Notes: a model not told the origin generated them from the letters alone. A stretch of DNA of 64,000 nt from Bradysia coprophila (GCF_014529535.1 NW_023503372.1:3886988-3950987); one strand, 5' to 3'. Counted from the first letter of the stretch, positions 48,715 through 61,885 are shown. A program made the numbers and translations.

Positions 48715-50234
48715 ACCGTTTCTTACCTTTACTCCCTTGCAAACTAGTTCATCGGGTAGTCCTGTTTCCTTCGCGTATGATGTGTAGCTTAGAGTAAAAT
48801 GAAAACGTTTTGGCCTGGGAGGCATGATAGTTTCTGCCGATATTTCGAATATCACCGTTTAGAACTATACTAAGCACAAACAAGAGATTTCATAAAACCG
48901 GCTGTACTATACCTGCTTGAAATTTGGTTACCAGTGTGAATGTGATAGTAAATACTAACGTGTCATCTATGAATAATAATTAAATTGGATGCTAAATAGA
49001 GATAGACGCAGGTGTTAGAAAGAAATTAAAACTGTACGACTCCATTCGTACAGTTTTTTCTTTTCTTCTCGAAAAAAGAGCATGCGTAAACGAGTTAACG
49101 TAGTACCTACACCTCGAGATTATTGTAGGAATTAAAAATAATTTACAAAATGCAAAAGTTTTGATAAGCCACAAGTTTACCACTAGTTAAACATTCTCGA
49201 CTCTCGATATTCTCCTTTTCATGATTCTCATTCTGCATGCACTCGCTTTTATATTGGACATACAAACAGATAATATATCAATAAGTTCTCAGGTATATTT
49301 ATTTCGGTCGGCATGGCCTTTTTTTCTTCTCTGTACAATATTATTGCCAATAATAGACCAATAAACATGTTCCAATCTTTATTTATTTGTAAAGGTCGTG
49401 TCCAAATCCGTCAAGAGATAATGACCATACAGTTTATATTTAATAAAAATCTTCAATTCAATCATATCTGCTGAGCCGATCAACTCTCTTTCGAAAAAAA
49501 TTATACAATTTTATTCACTCCTGCCGTTGAAATTTATGTCTTATATTGATTTACGTTCTGTGTGAGATGTGGTACAGTACACTACATCTTCTTCAACATC
49601 CACACCATAACCCAGTTCATAATAAAACACTGTAGTACTATACATAAAATGCAGCCAAGAAACAACAGGTGAAAACATTTTTATTTATTGGGAAAAAGCA
49701 ATAACACACAAACCACTTTACAGGTCGTAAGATCATAGCAAAATGGTAATTGCAAAATCATGTTTTTGTACATTTTATGTGCAAATGAAGAACGATTTTT
49801 CGATTTTTAGCTCTAGAATATAGTTGTAGTGTTTGCATGGTGTTTCATTGAATCAAGTGCTTTGGGCAAAAGTTTTTTTTTTATTTATAAAAATTAGATA
49901 TGCATTTTGCTAATCAACGAAAACTTTAAATAATTGAACAAACATTGAGACATTTGTAAAAGACAAATGCTTCCAAGGCGAACCGTGTGTATAGTTGTAC
50001 CATAATGTTCAACAAATATTAATTCAATTATCCGGCATGAATCATAGACTAACTCCTAAAGGCAATGTTCTAGCCAGAAAGTCCTGAGGATATGATTCAG
50101 CTACATTATTTTATCACACGTTTTGGTGTAGAGGAAAGCCATTGTTATTTTTACACTTTGGACACCGAACCACTGAACCAATATTTTTGTAGTTTCGAAC
50201 TGATTTTCAATTCAGTGAGAGAGATACTTATGAA

Positions 50235-50640
50235 AACCGCCCGAAAACCGCCCTACCAAAATCTGACGCATTTTCCAGTGGAATTTGTTTAGTGCGCCTG
50301 GAAAGGTACTGGTCTCTAGATACCAGAACCTCTTTGAAATTCCTCGACGGTTGTGTGGCTAGTAGAAGTTGATCGAAAACATGCTTTTTTCTTATGGAAC
50401 TTTCTCCAGGTAACTGAAACGTCAAGAGAGGGAGACGTCATTAATAGTTATTTGTGTAAAATTTTTCATGTAAAGGGTCGAAAACCAGAGAAAAATCTCA
50501 AAACTCCCTCATTTTCGGCCCCGACACATGAAAAAATATTTTGCACGTACTTTCGGGACAAGGAGGATCTTTGGGTTCAAAATTCATTCACACTGAGATA
50601 TGAGCAACTGAAAAAAGAGATCAAAAGTTTAATATTTCGG
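50235..50640. repeat. Diverged relative of the 19-kb foldback element
   Basis: Shares in order CCAGTGGAA, GGTACTGG.., TGGCTAGTAGAAGTTGATCG AAA, TTTCTCCAGGTA, GACGTCATTAATAG and a CACACTGAGATATGAGCAAC phrase with 19130-19400. A 125-codon open frame here is judged a by-product of the repeat. Confidence 0.5.
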
Positions 50641-50724
50641 GGAACTTCTAGCGGTTCCTCTGCATCGGAAACGCAACGAAAACATGAAAAAAATATTTTT
50701 TCTGATCGCTACTGGTTTCAGCAA

Positions 50725-50901
50725 CACTGAGGAAAAAGAGTTAAAAAGCTCACCTGCAGCTGGTAATTTTGGCTCCAGGTAATCTACAATGTCACAGCTT
50801 TAGCGCCGCATACAAAAGATACAGCTGTCCCAGCTATTAAAGATTATCTGGAGACAAAATTACCAGCTACAGGTAAGATTTTCAACTCTTTTTCCTCAGT
50901 G
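50725..50901. mobile_element. ACTGAC foldback MITE, third copy
   Basis: Arms CACTGAGGAAAAAGAGTT and AACTCTTTTTCCTCAGTG are perfect; inner CTCCAGGTAATCTACA and ATTATCTGGAGACAAAATTA as in the copy at 2076. Confidence 0.8.
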
Positions 50902-52158
50902 AATAATGTCACCAAACATACATTGGTAATGTCGCATTGAATGTACCTTAAAATAATGGTGGGTATCGTTTATCGAATGTCATGAACAAAATATTTCGGG
51001 CCGGGCCTTAGACTGGTGACAAAGAAATTAGGGATGCCCTCTCATCTTACCTCTCGTTTTCTGTCCTAAACATTATTTTATTATACGTTTTCATTGATCT
51101 ACTGTTATTCAAACCAAAGCTAGCATCTAGTCTATAGCTGAGAGTTTCTCAAAACCAAGCATCTCAAGCCTCTCTTAATCCAATCGAATGATATTACAAA
51201 TAAAACAATTTTTGTCATTTCTTTTTAAAAATTCTGTCGTGTCTACGTCGATATAACGTACAACTCCATTTACTTAAGTGATGCAGTCAAGTGTTTTGCA
51301 AACATTTTATTATTCCTAGCTATAACATTCACACACAGTTTTCGTGTTCGAAAAAAAAATGAATTCAAGAGTGCATACCAAGTAGCTAATTCTTTCACAT
51401 TTACTTAGAGTACGTGTTAACCTGTACAGCTTGTTGTTTTCTTAATTGATGTCACGAGCATGTCCGGTCATCGCAATAATCTTAAAGAAACATTTTTTCA
51501 AACAAAAATCGTTGCAGTTCATATTATATGGTAATTTTGTGAATGATGTCACAGATGTGTGTTCCACTCAATATTAAAATTGTTTACCTTAAACAACGTG
51601 AATTCGTTAATGAAATATTTAAACAAATTGAATTCAATGCGTAGGAGATTTGTCATTGGAATTTGTTGCAAGCGGTTTATTGCGCTATAGTAAAGTTTAT
51701 GCTTTTGGTGTGTTGTTGTGTTCGAAACATTATTGAACTCATGCAATTAAATTAATATTTTTTTTGCTGTAGAATTATTCATATCACGCAAAATTTAATA
51801 TCCCTACAACTTACACGATCGATTTCCATGACGAAGACGAATTTTATGTCGACAAATTTTTATTGCATGGTTGTCGGGTTCATTCAGTTCAAATAATTGG
51901 AATTTATGTCTTTATTAAGTCAAAGACACTTCAATCATGTCCTTCTTCCATCGTGGGAACGATTTTTCTTTTAATGTGACTGAAAAATGAAATGCTTAAG
52001 GTAATGCGGTTGTTGTCATCTGCTATCGACAGCCAAGGCAAAAATGTACGATAAACTTCCGAAATTTTAGGCCTTTATATTCAAATATATGTTAAAACAA
52101 TTGAAGTAAAAGATTTGAAATTAATCGGTCGCAATTGATGAAGCAAGGTACAGTCTCC

Positions 52159-52306
52159 GAATTATAAGAAGTAACAATTACAATCCACATGCACTACCAA
52201 CGTTACGATATTTACGTATGTATATGTATTGTAACGTGTAAACTGCATGTGGAATGAATAACGTCGATTGGATTGTAATTGTTGAAAATGTAGCTTCTTA
52301 TAATTC
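52159..52306. repeat. 148-nt long hairpin
   Basis: GAATTATAAGAAG with TAACAATTACAATCC pairs with GGATTGTAATTGTTG and CTTCTTATAATTC; the inner stem CCACATGCA..ACGTTACGATA pairs with TATTGTAACGT..TGCATGTGG. The arms have small bulges. Confidence 0.7.
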
Positions 52307-54594
52307 TTCCACCGTAACTGACAAATCCGTGTGAGCAGTATGTTTGTGCAAATAAGCCATCTTGTGGAAAGGCTAGAAAACAAATTTAGACACAAATTTG
52401 GTTGACTCTAGCGGTACTGTTAGAACTTAGAACTGAAATTTAAGCTGCTTTCTAGACCCTTTTAATTAATTTTCTATCGATTTTTTGTACTCGTTTGCGA
52501 GGTGCTAGATATCACTTCAGTATATGAATGAATGCAGAAACGGGACGAGTCACATTAACGAATTATAGGAGAAGTAAAATTTATTTATTTTATGGGCCTA
52601 TTAGAAGCAGAGCTAATTGAATAAAATTTCATTTTGACTATAATTCGCTAAGATGTCACCAGTTTGTCGATTTAACTATTAATTTATAGTCTAATGATGT
52701 ACCAATATGCGCGACTTCTTAGTTGTGAGAGGGAAAGATGCCAATTTCGAGGAATGGTCTAAACAGATCAGCATTTATAAAGGGTGCCACATTGACCTCA
52801 GCAAGTTTTACACCATAAAGACTCTGGTGTGAAGATTATGAACCACGACATATAATCTACCAAATTATCAAATCTATCGATCGTACCTTCATGCACACAT
52901 ATTGGTTTTATCGGCGCCAAAAGCTGAAATCTTCATGAAAAATTATACTTGGACAGCCCTCCCTACCTAGCATTAAATCGACTAGTGCCGTGAAAACAAT
53001 TATTCTTACATTAGAATGAAAATGACGTAGCAATAAATTGGAATTGAAACCGCAACAAAAAGCACAATCATTCTCACCAAGCGAGAAAAAAGTAGTTTTT
53101 TTTCCAGACTTATAATTTCAAATTAATTATTCGGTACAATATGAGCGGCACACCTTCTTTTCGCTTATTTTCTATTATTATTTTATAAACATTTAAATTA
53201 GTTGCGAGATATCGCGCGACAAAATCAGCACACAATTATTCTAACTAACTAAGCGACGCGACGATAAAAATATTATAAATTAAATTAAACATAAAAATTG
53301 GATTGGTTTTTAGTTTAATGTTAGCACAACACTCTTTCTCCCATTCGAAAAACCGTTTTATTATAATTCGTTTCCTTTCCATATTACTCGAAGAACAAAT
53401 AACTCTTTTTTTTCTTCGTTTAACAAATATTATACTTACGCTGTGCTGTGTGTACTTGCTTTGCTTATGCATTAACGTTTCTTTTTTTTTCTCCTGCTCT
53501 ACATGATTTTATTGAATTATAATACAGAGAATTGAAAGAAAAAAGACTCAGTCTCTTCGAAGAAATGCTAATTTGCATATTTAACTTTCTTGTCAGAAAA
53601 ATCTATAAACATAAGTGACTTTTTTATCTGAATTCGAGATGTTTCCCATTTGAATGCGAGTCAACAGCACCATATAACGTACACATTTTGACTTGACGTC
53701 TTAAGTATTTATTGATTTTTAATTGAGCCGTTTGAGATGAATGTTTATATCTGATAATTGAATTTTTGTTTTGATACATCTTACTAATTGTTGAAAAATT
53801 TAAAAGCGTTCAGTTGAACGAAAGAAACGTATAATAACTGGTTTTTCGGTGTCGGTGATCAAAAGACCGAATTAAATGAGATGGTAATTATCACATTGAA
53901 CAGCGTTGGACACAATGACTTCTTGTACTTGTATGGAACTAGGAGGACAGTTAATTAAATAGTTATTTATGCAACCGAGTGATAATAGTTTTTTTAAAGC
54001 AATAGATGTGTAGATTGTCATTCAAGTCCGCAGGCCTAGTCTGACAGTACACATCGTGTGCCTAAAAAAGCATTTTGTGCACCGGGCAACTGAAATACGA
54101 CATATTTTGCTCGCTTCGCTCGTAAGGAAAACTTAGGACTGGTGCTGAAAAAATCGTCATTTCCTGTCTTGGTACGAAAAATACTGTTCTGCAACAGCGC
54201 TGCCAAAATTGAACTTTCTCATGCCTCATTTGGATGACGTTGACGTATGAAGGGTCTTTTTTACTTGTGGCTTTATTTTTCGTCACTACATTTCATCACT
54301 AGTGACAAAAAGTTATTACATTTCACAACTAGTGACGAAAAGTAAAAAACACGGAAATATGCAGCCAAATACTATGCTGAAACATTAGCATCGTTTTATG
54401 AATTTTGCTTGCTCGTTTGATAACATCACATCTAGTGACGAAAACAACCCAATTTCACAACTTGTTGCATAAATAACTATTTTGTCGCTGAGGTGAGACA
54501 AATCGTAGCGCCGAATAACTCATTTTTAATTTGCAAAACGTTTCTTTCCTCACTCCTAAATAGATACACCGGGAGTGCAAAACAAATAAATATT

Positions 54595-54649
54595 ATGCAC
54601 GTATGACAAAGCGGTCGAGGCTTGCCGAGACGGCTTGTCATACGTGCAT
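54595..54649. repeat. 55-nt hairpin with 15-bp perfect arms
   Basis: ATGCACGTATGACAA pairs with TTGTCATACGTGCAT; loop GCGGTCGAGGCTTGCCGAGA CGGC can itself form a short stem. Confidence 0.6.
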
Positions 54650-54914
54650 ATTCTTTTTTAGCGAAAACGAGACAACAAGATGTGCGAGTGACACTTTGAC
54701 AATTTACAGAAGTATAATGTTTGTTTAAATCACACCGCGTATGCGATAAAATTATTTACTCATCTCGAGTGCATAAGTGTTATGAAATGAAATCACTCAT
54801 ACATTAAGTGTTGCTAAATGAATGTCTTGAGCACAGGATTTGATGTATTAATCATTTTCGACAGATTAAAGAAAAATTTGACACTTCTTTTGTTACAGAC
54901 GGCGAGCATATACC

Positions 54915-55245
54915 CATTGTTATTATCTGGTCTATTGCTTCTATCGATCAAAGTATTTTTAATCTGTTGATTTAAAATCTTGTACTTCATTTTTTTTTAC
55001 TGACAGCGCTTGTCATTATTTTTGTCGTCGTCACAATGATTTCCACATAAACAAACAGTTTCATGATCACATAGAAGTTGTTGAGCAACTAAATACATTG
55101 TTACGGACAGCTGTAACGATAACGACTGCATCAATAAACGACAAACTACCATCAAAAATATGTTTAAAAAATGAAGTACTAGATTTGAAATCATTCTATT
55201 GGAAATACATCTATCAAATGAAGTAATAGATCCAATAATAAAACT
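54915..55245. mobile_element. ~330-bp MITE, full source of the CTTGTACTTCATT dispersed repeat
   Basis: Left TGTTATTATCTGGTCTATTG and right CAAATGAAGTAATAGATCCA ATAATAA form an imperfect terminal inverted repeat; a second pair, GATTTAAAATCTTGTACTTC and GAAGTACTAGATTTGAAATC, lies inside. The left half matches 12455-12545. Confidence 0.6.
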
Positions 55246-56823
55246 GAAATATGTTTGCCGTCTGTTAAAGGTAAAGACTAAAGACATGCGATCAAACGTA
55301 TGTCTCTATAAATGCTAGCAGTTATGGTAACATAACGTGTGTCTTGATGCAACTACACAGTTGGATATTTCCAACGAAATTTTTTGATAACTTTGACTCT
55401 TGACTTGGAGCTTCTTAATTTGTGCGAAAGATGCAAACCGAATAATCATAAGCAATAATTGTTTACACATTACACATAAACGGAAATATAGATTCAGCCT
55501 CCATCAAGCTTCCATTTAAAAAAACTCTCCACCTCTAATAAATTGACAAAAAAAAAACTGTAGCGTTGATTTATCGGTCCAGAAATTGCATTGTTTATTC
55601 AGGAATTCACTTCCTACACTTCTCCGAACAATTATCTTTTTTTTTTTGAACAAGAACAAAATTGTTATTAAAATATAAAATTTATCGAGGTAGAATTCTT
55701 GAAACGAACGCGAAAAAAGTCATCATAAAAATGAACTGTGAAACCACGCTATATTTTACATTGTTTCCATTCGACAAAAATAGTAAAATCAATGTCAAAT
55801 CCCATATTATGAGCGATACACGTTCTGTATTTTGCATGTTATGTCGAATATTTATTTTAATTTTTTTTTAAATTTATTTATTTTGAGTCTTGCTCTTGTC
55901 GCATAAAACACGTTCGACATTCGCGCCGTAGCCATATGTTGAATTTAGGTTTCGTTTAATTCAGAAACGGATTTGCATAAAACCATCATCAATAATTATA
56001 TGCAGAGTTCTATTTAGTCTTCGCCGTAATTGACGCCCGCAAGTGAATTTTATGTAAAAATTATGGCTTTTTATCTCACTTGAATGTTATCGTCGAGGTT
56101 AATTCAGCAGCGCAAAATGAGATTAAATCACCATCTCAAGTAACAATTGGTTATCGACAGATTCAATCTATCCCTCACTCACTTGAAACCAATTGCTAAG
56201 TGAGATGAGCTTGCTTGTGTGTATTCTTACACTTCTTCTTTTTTCAATGAAATTAAATGACGTAATCGAGAGCAAATCAAACAATTTGAAATTTGTAAGT
56301 TTATTCATGTTTGTTGAATGACTAAACGTGTATAATAAAAAGGTAAAGGTGTTTGAAATTACATTGGAAGTGTTTAATTTTACCGCTTAAATACAGTCAT
56401 GATGTTGTGTATCTGCAGACAATTGTGCGGTAATGTATTCTTTTCATTGAGTTTGAAGTGCTATTCGCTATCATCTTCAAGTTCAAGCACATATTGCGTC
56501 GCTGTTTAAACAAATAAAGTCCATAAACCATCCGATAGTGTTCCAAACAAGTTCATACTCAGAAGTTAGGTTTTAGACAGTAAATCAAGTGATGGCTATA
56601 AAGTAATCATAAATATACTTACCGGTTCACCATAATATGTTCGATAGATACATACACATAAATGTGTAGTGCTTGAAACGCTTCAAACAATTCAATTAAA
56701 GGTTCACGGTTAAGAAAATGTCGTCAAAATTTGTTGGATTTATTCAAAGTTTCTTAACCTTCTGAAAATGTAAACGTATGACGATTAATGATCTGTTACT
56801 TCAGATGTTCAAGATATTTTCTT

Positions 56824-56928
56824 AAATCTTTTACTTCATTAGTTCTACTATTCAGTTTACTACATAAGAGAACACAAGCCATGTGTAGGTCATTGTATCT
56901 ATTTGCTGTCGTTGTCGATAACAGATGA
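56824..56928. repeat. Dispersed short repeat copy
   Basis: AAATCTTTTACTTCATTAGT at the front and TCGTTGTCGATAACAGATGA at the end. Confidence 0.5.
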
Positions 56929-58863
56929 TTGCATTCGATGATACAGTGGCTATTCGTGCAGTGACCGATTCTAGACAGTTACAAATTTCGTTTACATTGC
57001 GGAGCCAGGGCAACCTAAAACGTCGACGTCTTTAGCTAAGATCGTCTCTTTTGCTTAAGTAAAGTTCACCACCGTTTTTGCTACATTCAATAAAATTGAA
57101 CCGATACTCTCTCAGACATTTGGTCTTTTTCTTCCGTTTTGGAACTACCTGTGATTAGGGAGTACAATTCAACCGGATCATTCTGGTTCTTTGTTTATTC
57201 GATTTTTGTTTAAGAATTTCGTAAAAGGTTCAGTTCAGTGAAAATACAACCTGTGGAATTCAGGAAGAACTAATTCTTCATTGACCTGAACTAACTTCAC
57301 TTAACCCGATGACCCGGTTTTAATTATTTCACATTGACGTGATGATGTGTTCCGGGCTTTATTTGTTGATGTCACATCGTCCCTGATTGTTCGTGCTGGC
57401 TGATATAAACACAAATAAGCAATTTATTTCCCAGTTGCTCAATTTACTTTGTCTAATGAAAAATTGAACGTCGTTAAATACCGAAATTAAGAGACCCTGA
57501 AGAACACAACTTGTGGACTTTACGTTTCCACGGATATCAATATATTCAATCTTAATGGTGTAGTTTAATTCCGAAGGCAATTTTTTGTCGATAAGAGAAG
57601 GTATAAGCCTGTTATCTATCGAGAGTCATGGATAAATTTTATGGATGTCTTCGTCCGTGGCTTTATGCCAACGAAGTGGCATCTATAAACGATTTTATTG
57701 CAAGCAGATTTAATTTGTTTTGCGCGCACACAGACACACAAAAAAATACTTAAATTGAAACCTAACATCGAAATTAAAGTCAATATAATTTTCACAAGGC
57801 TATAAAAAGCTCTAATACTCACTTTATAATGCAATAAACAACATTAGTTTACAACGCATAATATTTACAATGCTTCCAACTTCTAATCCGTACACACAAA
57901 GAATGGTACGGACATCGCATTATCGTGCAAAAAAGAAGCCTGCAATTTGCGAACACAAAAAATCTCTTTCATTATCCTCTATCAGCCACTAATAAAATAT
58001 TTCAGCTGCGCTAAAACGAACCGCCACGAAAAATTGTCTTCAATTTTATTTCGAAACAAAATTGTTTTGACATTGGAAGCATTTTTATTGTTTTCGGTTT
58101 TTATGTACGCAAATTTTTGTTGAGGAAGAACACAAATTTCTTTATGGTTTAAAAAGGTTTGTTGTTGAATTTTTTTTATTGTTTTTGGTTTTTATTTTTC
58201 ATTCAGATTTTTTTTGCCTCTTCCACGCGGGAAGAACCATGCATATTATAAAAGCTATCTCATGTTATAAATAATTGGTCAATTATTTTCTACTGTAGTT
58301 TAACTTTAAAGCAGAAAAACGATGCCGAAGCAACAGCAACAAAAACAACAAAATATGTGGCACAATGAAGAGTGGAAACCTTCTGTGAAATTGCTTAATT
58401 AATAGGATACGACTGCATGATTACGTCTGGTGGTATATTAGTGTTAAATCATTCTAATTAAATTAATTTTACATCTGTTGTCGTTCGAATTATCTCAAAT
58501 TGCTTAACAGATGTGATCGGCCATTTGTTTAAATAATCCTCATAGTAAATTATCTTCGGCTAATTTGTCTGTCTCTACTCAGATAAACACTTGATTCATG
58601 AATGTTCGTGCGAGTTACTTCTATAGAGAAAATGAACAAAGTCGTACTGAGATGTTGAACCACTGTTTCGATCTTAAGAAAATTTAATCAGTCTTTCAAC
58701 GTTTTGCACTAATATTCAATTCAATTTCTCAGCAGACGACAGTGATACTTTATGCCCTAAAGATACCAATTTATACACGAACAAGTCTAGCGAATCATAA
58801 TCGAAATGTTAACAGTTAACATACATTTATTTATTCAAATTTTCCTTAATTATACCTCACAAT

Positions 58864-60088
58864 TTAACCCTGTTTGATGTGTTCGATTCCAACTATAATT
58901 TGATTACCTTGACTACTGGTCGCTACTGTCAACCTTGGCAATGATGTTGCTGTTGATTGAAATGCAGCAGCGGTCAGCATAGCGGTCTTCGCTGCAAGAG
59001 CTGTTTTGTACAAATATATTAGATAAATGAAGCCACTCATTAAAGCGACTGTTGTCAGAAGGAACACAAAAGACGTAATTATCCAGACTCTATTTTCATT
59101 TGTTTCTGGAGGAGTCGGAGTAGTGGTTGTTGGTGAAGCAGTTGTTTCATCGGTTGTCGCTTCTTCAGTTGTCGCTTCTTCGGTTGTCGTTTCTTCGGTT
59201 GTCGTTTCTTCGGTTGTTGTTTCTTCGGTTGTTGTTTCTTCGGTTGTTGTTTCTTCGGTTGTTGTCTCTTCAGTTGTCGTGTCTTCAGTTGTCGTGTCTT
59301 CAGTTGTCGTTTCTTCAGTTGTCGTGTCTTCAGTTGTCGTTTCTTCTGTTGTAGTTTCTTCTGTTGTAGTTTCTTCTGTTGTCGTTTCTTCTGTTGTAGT
59401 TTCTTCTGTTGTAGTTTCATCATCTATTTCACACAAAGCCTCATCAATTCTCGGATTAAGAATGTGCAAATATTGAATCGCCAACTTTGCTTGAGCTGTG
59501 ACAAGAGCACGTATGCTGATCTAAAAACAGCGCGAAGAAATAAGATTTGCTTATGTTTATGTTTCATCATTATGTATAAGAACAAATTGAAGAATATATG
59601 AAAGCTCTGGCAGTAACAATTTCTTGATTTACCTTAGCATTTGCAACATTCCTTCCGACCTTGAAATTGTACGGTGTCCATACATACATATTCGAAGCTA
59701 CAGCATTTATAACAGGAAAAACTGACTCTCCATCATCAAGATCAGTTACATCTATCTCTACATGCGACATGTCGTCAATAATCAAAGATTGCAAAAAAAT
59801 TGATGTGGAAAATTCGGTATCCGCTTCCAATGTAAAATGATCTATGGTAGAAATACATGACCATCCGACTTGAGTATTGCTTAAGTAATACAAGGCATCG
59901 AGATAATTAGGAACAGTAGGATTATCTTCATATGATGTAATCGTAAAGTCACTAGCACTAGAACACTGGTCGAACATATTAACGGAATTAATTTTATTGA
60001 AATCTATTTTACGACACTCGAAATTATCATCTGCGGGAATTCCAATCAAAAGACATCCTATCGTCACGACAATATACTGTACCTTCAT
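58864..60088 (-). CDS. Type I membrane protein with Thr/Glu-repeat stalk, unknown family (paralogue A)
   Basis: Two exons, 60088-59633 and 59520-58864, give 370 residues. Start chosen at MKVQYIVVTIGCLLIG because it aligns with the neighbour at 63736 and yields a signal peptide; an upstream in-frame ATG (60100) would add MNTA. The extracellular domain (about 20-152) has five cysteines (FECRKIDFNK, FDQCSS, GWSCIST among others). After the intron comes a conserved 40-residue helix (AKLAIQYLHILNPRIDEALC), then 18 pentamers of the TTTEE type, then one membrane span (WIITSFVFLLTTVALMSGFI) and a 45-residue tail. The stalk is likely O-glycosylated, as in mucin-like surface proteins; that is inference. 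No known family is recognised. Confidence 0.75.
59138..59424 (-). repeat. 15-bp coding minisatellite (TTTEE units)
   Basis: About 18 tandem 15-mers; the plus strand reads GTTGTCGTTTCTTCG with third-position variants. Variants come in runs (GTTGTAGTTTCTTCT, GTTGTCGTGTCTTCA), showing recent unit duplication. Length polymorphism is to be expected. Confidence 0.9.
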
Positions 60089-60186
60089 CGCGGTATTCAT
60101 TACAAGAATTAAAGTTTTGAAATTAATAGCGTTACCGAACTCGAAATACGGCCAATTAGATATTTTCTGTCCAAAAAACACGAAAA

Positions 60187-60226
60187 TACTGAAAATATTT
60201 GTTCAGTCCGATGATTGAAGTAATAA
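60187..60226 (-). promoter_or_regulatory. Core promoter of paralogue A (TATA box decayed)
   Basis: Minus-strand TTCAGTATT initiator, with TTATTACTTCAATC about 28 bases upstream where paralogues B and C have TATACTTAA. The start would be about 100 bases upstream of the ATG. Confidence 0.5.
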
Positions 60227-60959
60227 ATGTTTGGCAATAAATTCAGAGTCCGATTAGTAACAATACCAGAAAGCCATAAAACAACGGCGATTAGTACTAT
60301 CTCTCGAAACATTTTTTATTCGGCTGTCTGCGGCGAATTTAACTCGTATCGATTAGTAGGATTGATTCATTGGATTTCAGTAATTAGCTATATTTTCCAA
60401 AAAAATATATGAGGCGTAATCATAAATGTGAATTTTTAAGCGAAAGTTATCCAAATTGTCAATCCGAGGCAAAATCCGAAGGACAGGTGTGATTGTGATT
60501 GAAAACATAAATATTCAATCTCAATGTTATGCCATTTTGGGACACTGGGTCGGATCATCAACACTTCAGAAAAACAGATTTTCACCAGCAGCTGTAGAGT
60601 TCGTTCCGAATCTCATTGATTTTTAGTATTCGATTTACAATCACTCATTGATTTTTTGTCGAATTTTCTTTTCTGGTGAAATAAATCTTACCAATGCTCT
60701 CGAGTCAAAGCAAAACCGCAGAAAGACTCAATCCGTCCATTTTTATCCACAAATTACCTTTGGATTTGAAATCTTCAATGAAGAATCTTCATAGTGACAT
60801 ATACAAAATGTTAAATTGTAAAAATCTTGTACTTCATTTGTTTTAAGGTAAAATCCATAATAAAACCCCAAGTCGGGTTCATAAATGTTTTCATTTAATG
60901 ATAAAAGATGCAATGACTGACAGAATTTTCATTTGAATATGGGTTATAATCTCAGATAA
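60227..60959. other. Spacer between paralogues A and B
   Basis: No gene seen. A partial dispersed-repeat front (AATCTTGTACTTCATTTGTT) lies at 60821-60845. Confidence 0.4.
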
Positions 60960-61786
60960 AATTTGAATATCTATAGCGCAAGAGCAAGTACAAGAACAAG
61001 CTGATGCGCAACTATCAGTTCTCGTTTCTGTCGATGTTTCTACTTCGATAGTTGTTTCTTCTTTGATTGTTGTTTGTTTGCTCTTCTGTTCTTGTTTCGG
61101 TTGTTGTTTGATCGTCTATGTCACATAGAGATTCGTCTATTTTCGGATTAAGAATGTGCATATACTGAATCGCTAGATTTGCCGACGTCGTGACAAAAGC
61201 TCGTACGCTAATCTGCAAAGACAGTAACGTAAATAAGAAGAAATGTGGGGAAAAAATTCTCCACCAGAATAGATACAAACTGAAGAATAAGAGTCTACGC
61301 GCTTAACAGTGTCTTATAATTCTTGACATACCTTAGCATTTGTAATTTGTTTTCCTAATTTCATTCTGTACAACTTCCATTCAAAATCACGTGTCGTTGA
61401 TGCATTCACAACAGAAATGGCTGTTCCACTATCCAAATCAACTACTTCAATTTCTACTTCTGACATATCTTCAATGACATTGGATTGCAAATAAATGGCT
61501 GAGGAGAATTCGGTATCTTCTTCTAACGTAAAAAGCTCTGTGGTTGAAAAACACGACCATCCCTCTTTGTCGGTAGATAAGTAATACACAGAATTGTGAC
61601 TGTATGGAATCACTGAAGAATTATACTCAAATGATTTGATCACGAAATCGTTAAATCCAATGCATTTTTCAATCGCACTAATTGAATTAGTTTTATTAAA
61701 ATCTATTTTCCGACACTCCCAGTTATCATTTGCGGACGTTTCAATTAAAGACATCTGATAGTCAGCAAGATTGACTGAAGTTTCAT
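60960..61786 (-). pseudogene. Paralogue B of the Thr/Glu-repeat family, two frameshifts
   Basis: Exon-intron structure matches the neighbours: exon 1 about 61786-61332 with a GTATGT donor, exon 2 from 61212. A 1-nt deletion in the signal-peptide region (near 61750) makes the homologous ATG frame stop after about 14 codons; the only long frame starts upstream at 61817 and lacks a hydrophobic leader. In exon 2 a 4-nt duplication (CAAA, near 61075) throws the repeat out of frame, ending at 61015. Past it the other frame still encodes the TTIKEETTIEVE-like repeat and a Cys-x-Cys tail resembling that of paralogue C. The conserved ectodomain (WECRKIDFNK, GWSCFST) stays open, so the decay is recent or the product is altered. 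The promoter is intact. Confidence 0.65.
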
Positions 61787-61885
61787 CGCCGTATTCATTA
61801 TGAATCGGAAACACCACACCGTGTCAAAGATTATATACTCAAAATATTGTTTCTAACCACACTGGCGTTCCAAGAAGCACTAATG

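Larger units (their letters stand above)
45461..50234. other. Gene-free stretch, part 2
   Basis: No supported exon. Very AT-rich with many A and T runs between 46370 and 47650. It holds the hairpin at 45593-45724 and a dispersed repeat at 48614-48714. It could be a long intron or UTR of a gene outside the window; nothing in the sequence settles this. Confidence 0.4.
50902..58863. other. Gene-free stretch, part 3
   Basis: No supported exon in about 8 kb. It holds the long hairpin at 52159, the hairpin at 54595, the MITE at 54915 and a dispersed repeat at 56824-56928. GCTCGCTTCGCTCG near 54110 and similar words at 44330 and 37490 are short near-palindromes. Confidence 0.4.

Noticed and set aside
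50353-50727. 125-codon plus-strand open frame
   Set aside because: It lies entirely within repeat DNA related to 19082-19702 and shares phrases with that element in a matching frame; no start context, splice sites or domain support a gene.
59027-59476. 149-codon plus-strand Val/Ser-repeat frame
   Set aside because: It is the antisense reading of the TTTEE minisatellite of paralogue A; 15-bp repeats stay open in several frames.
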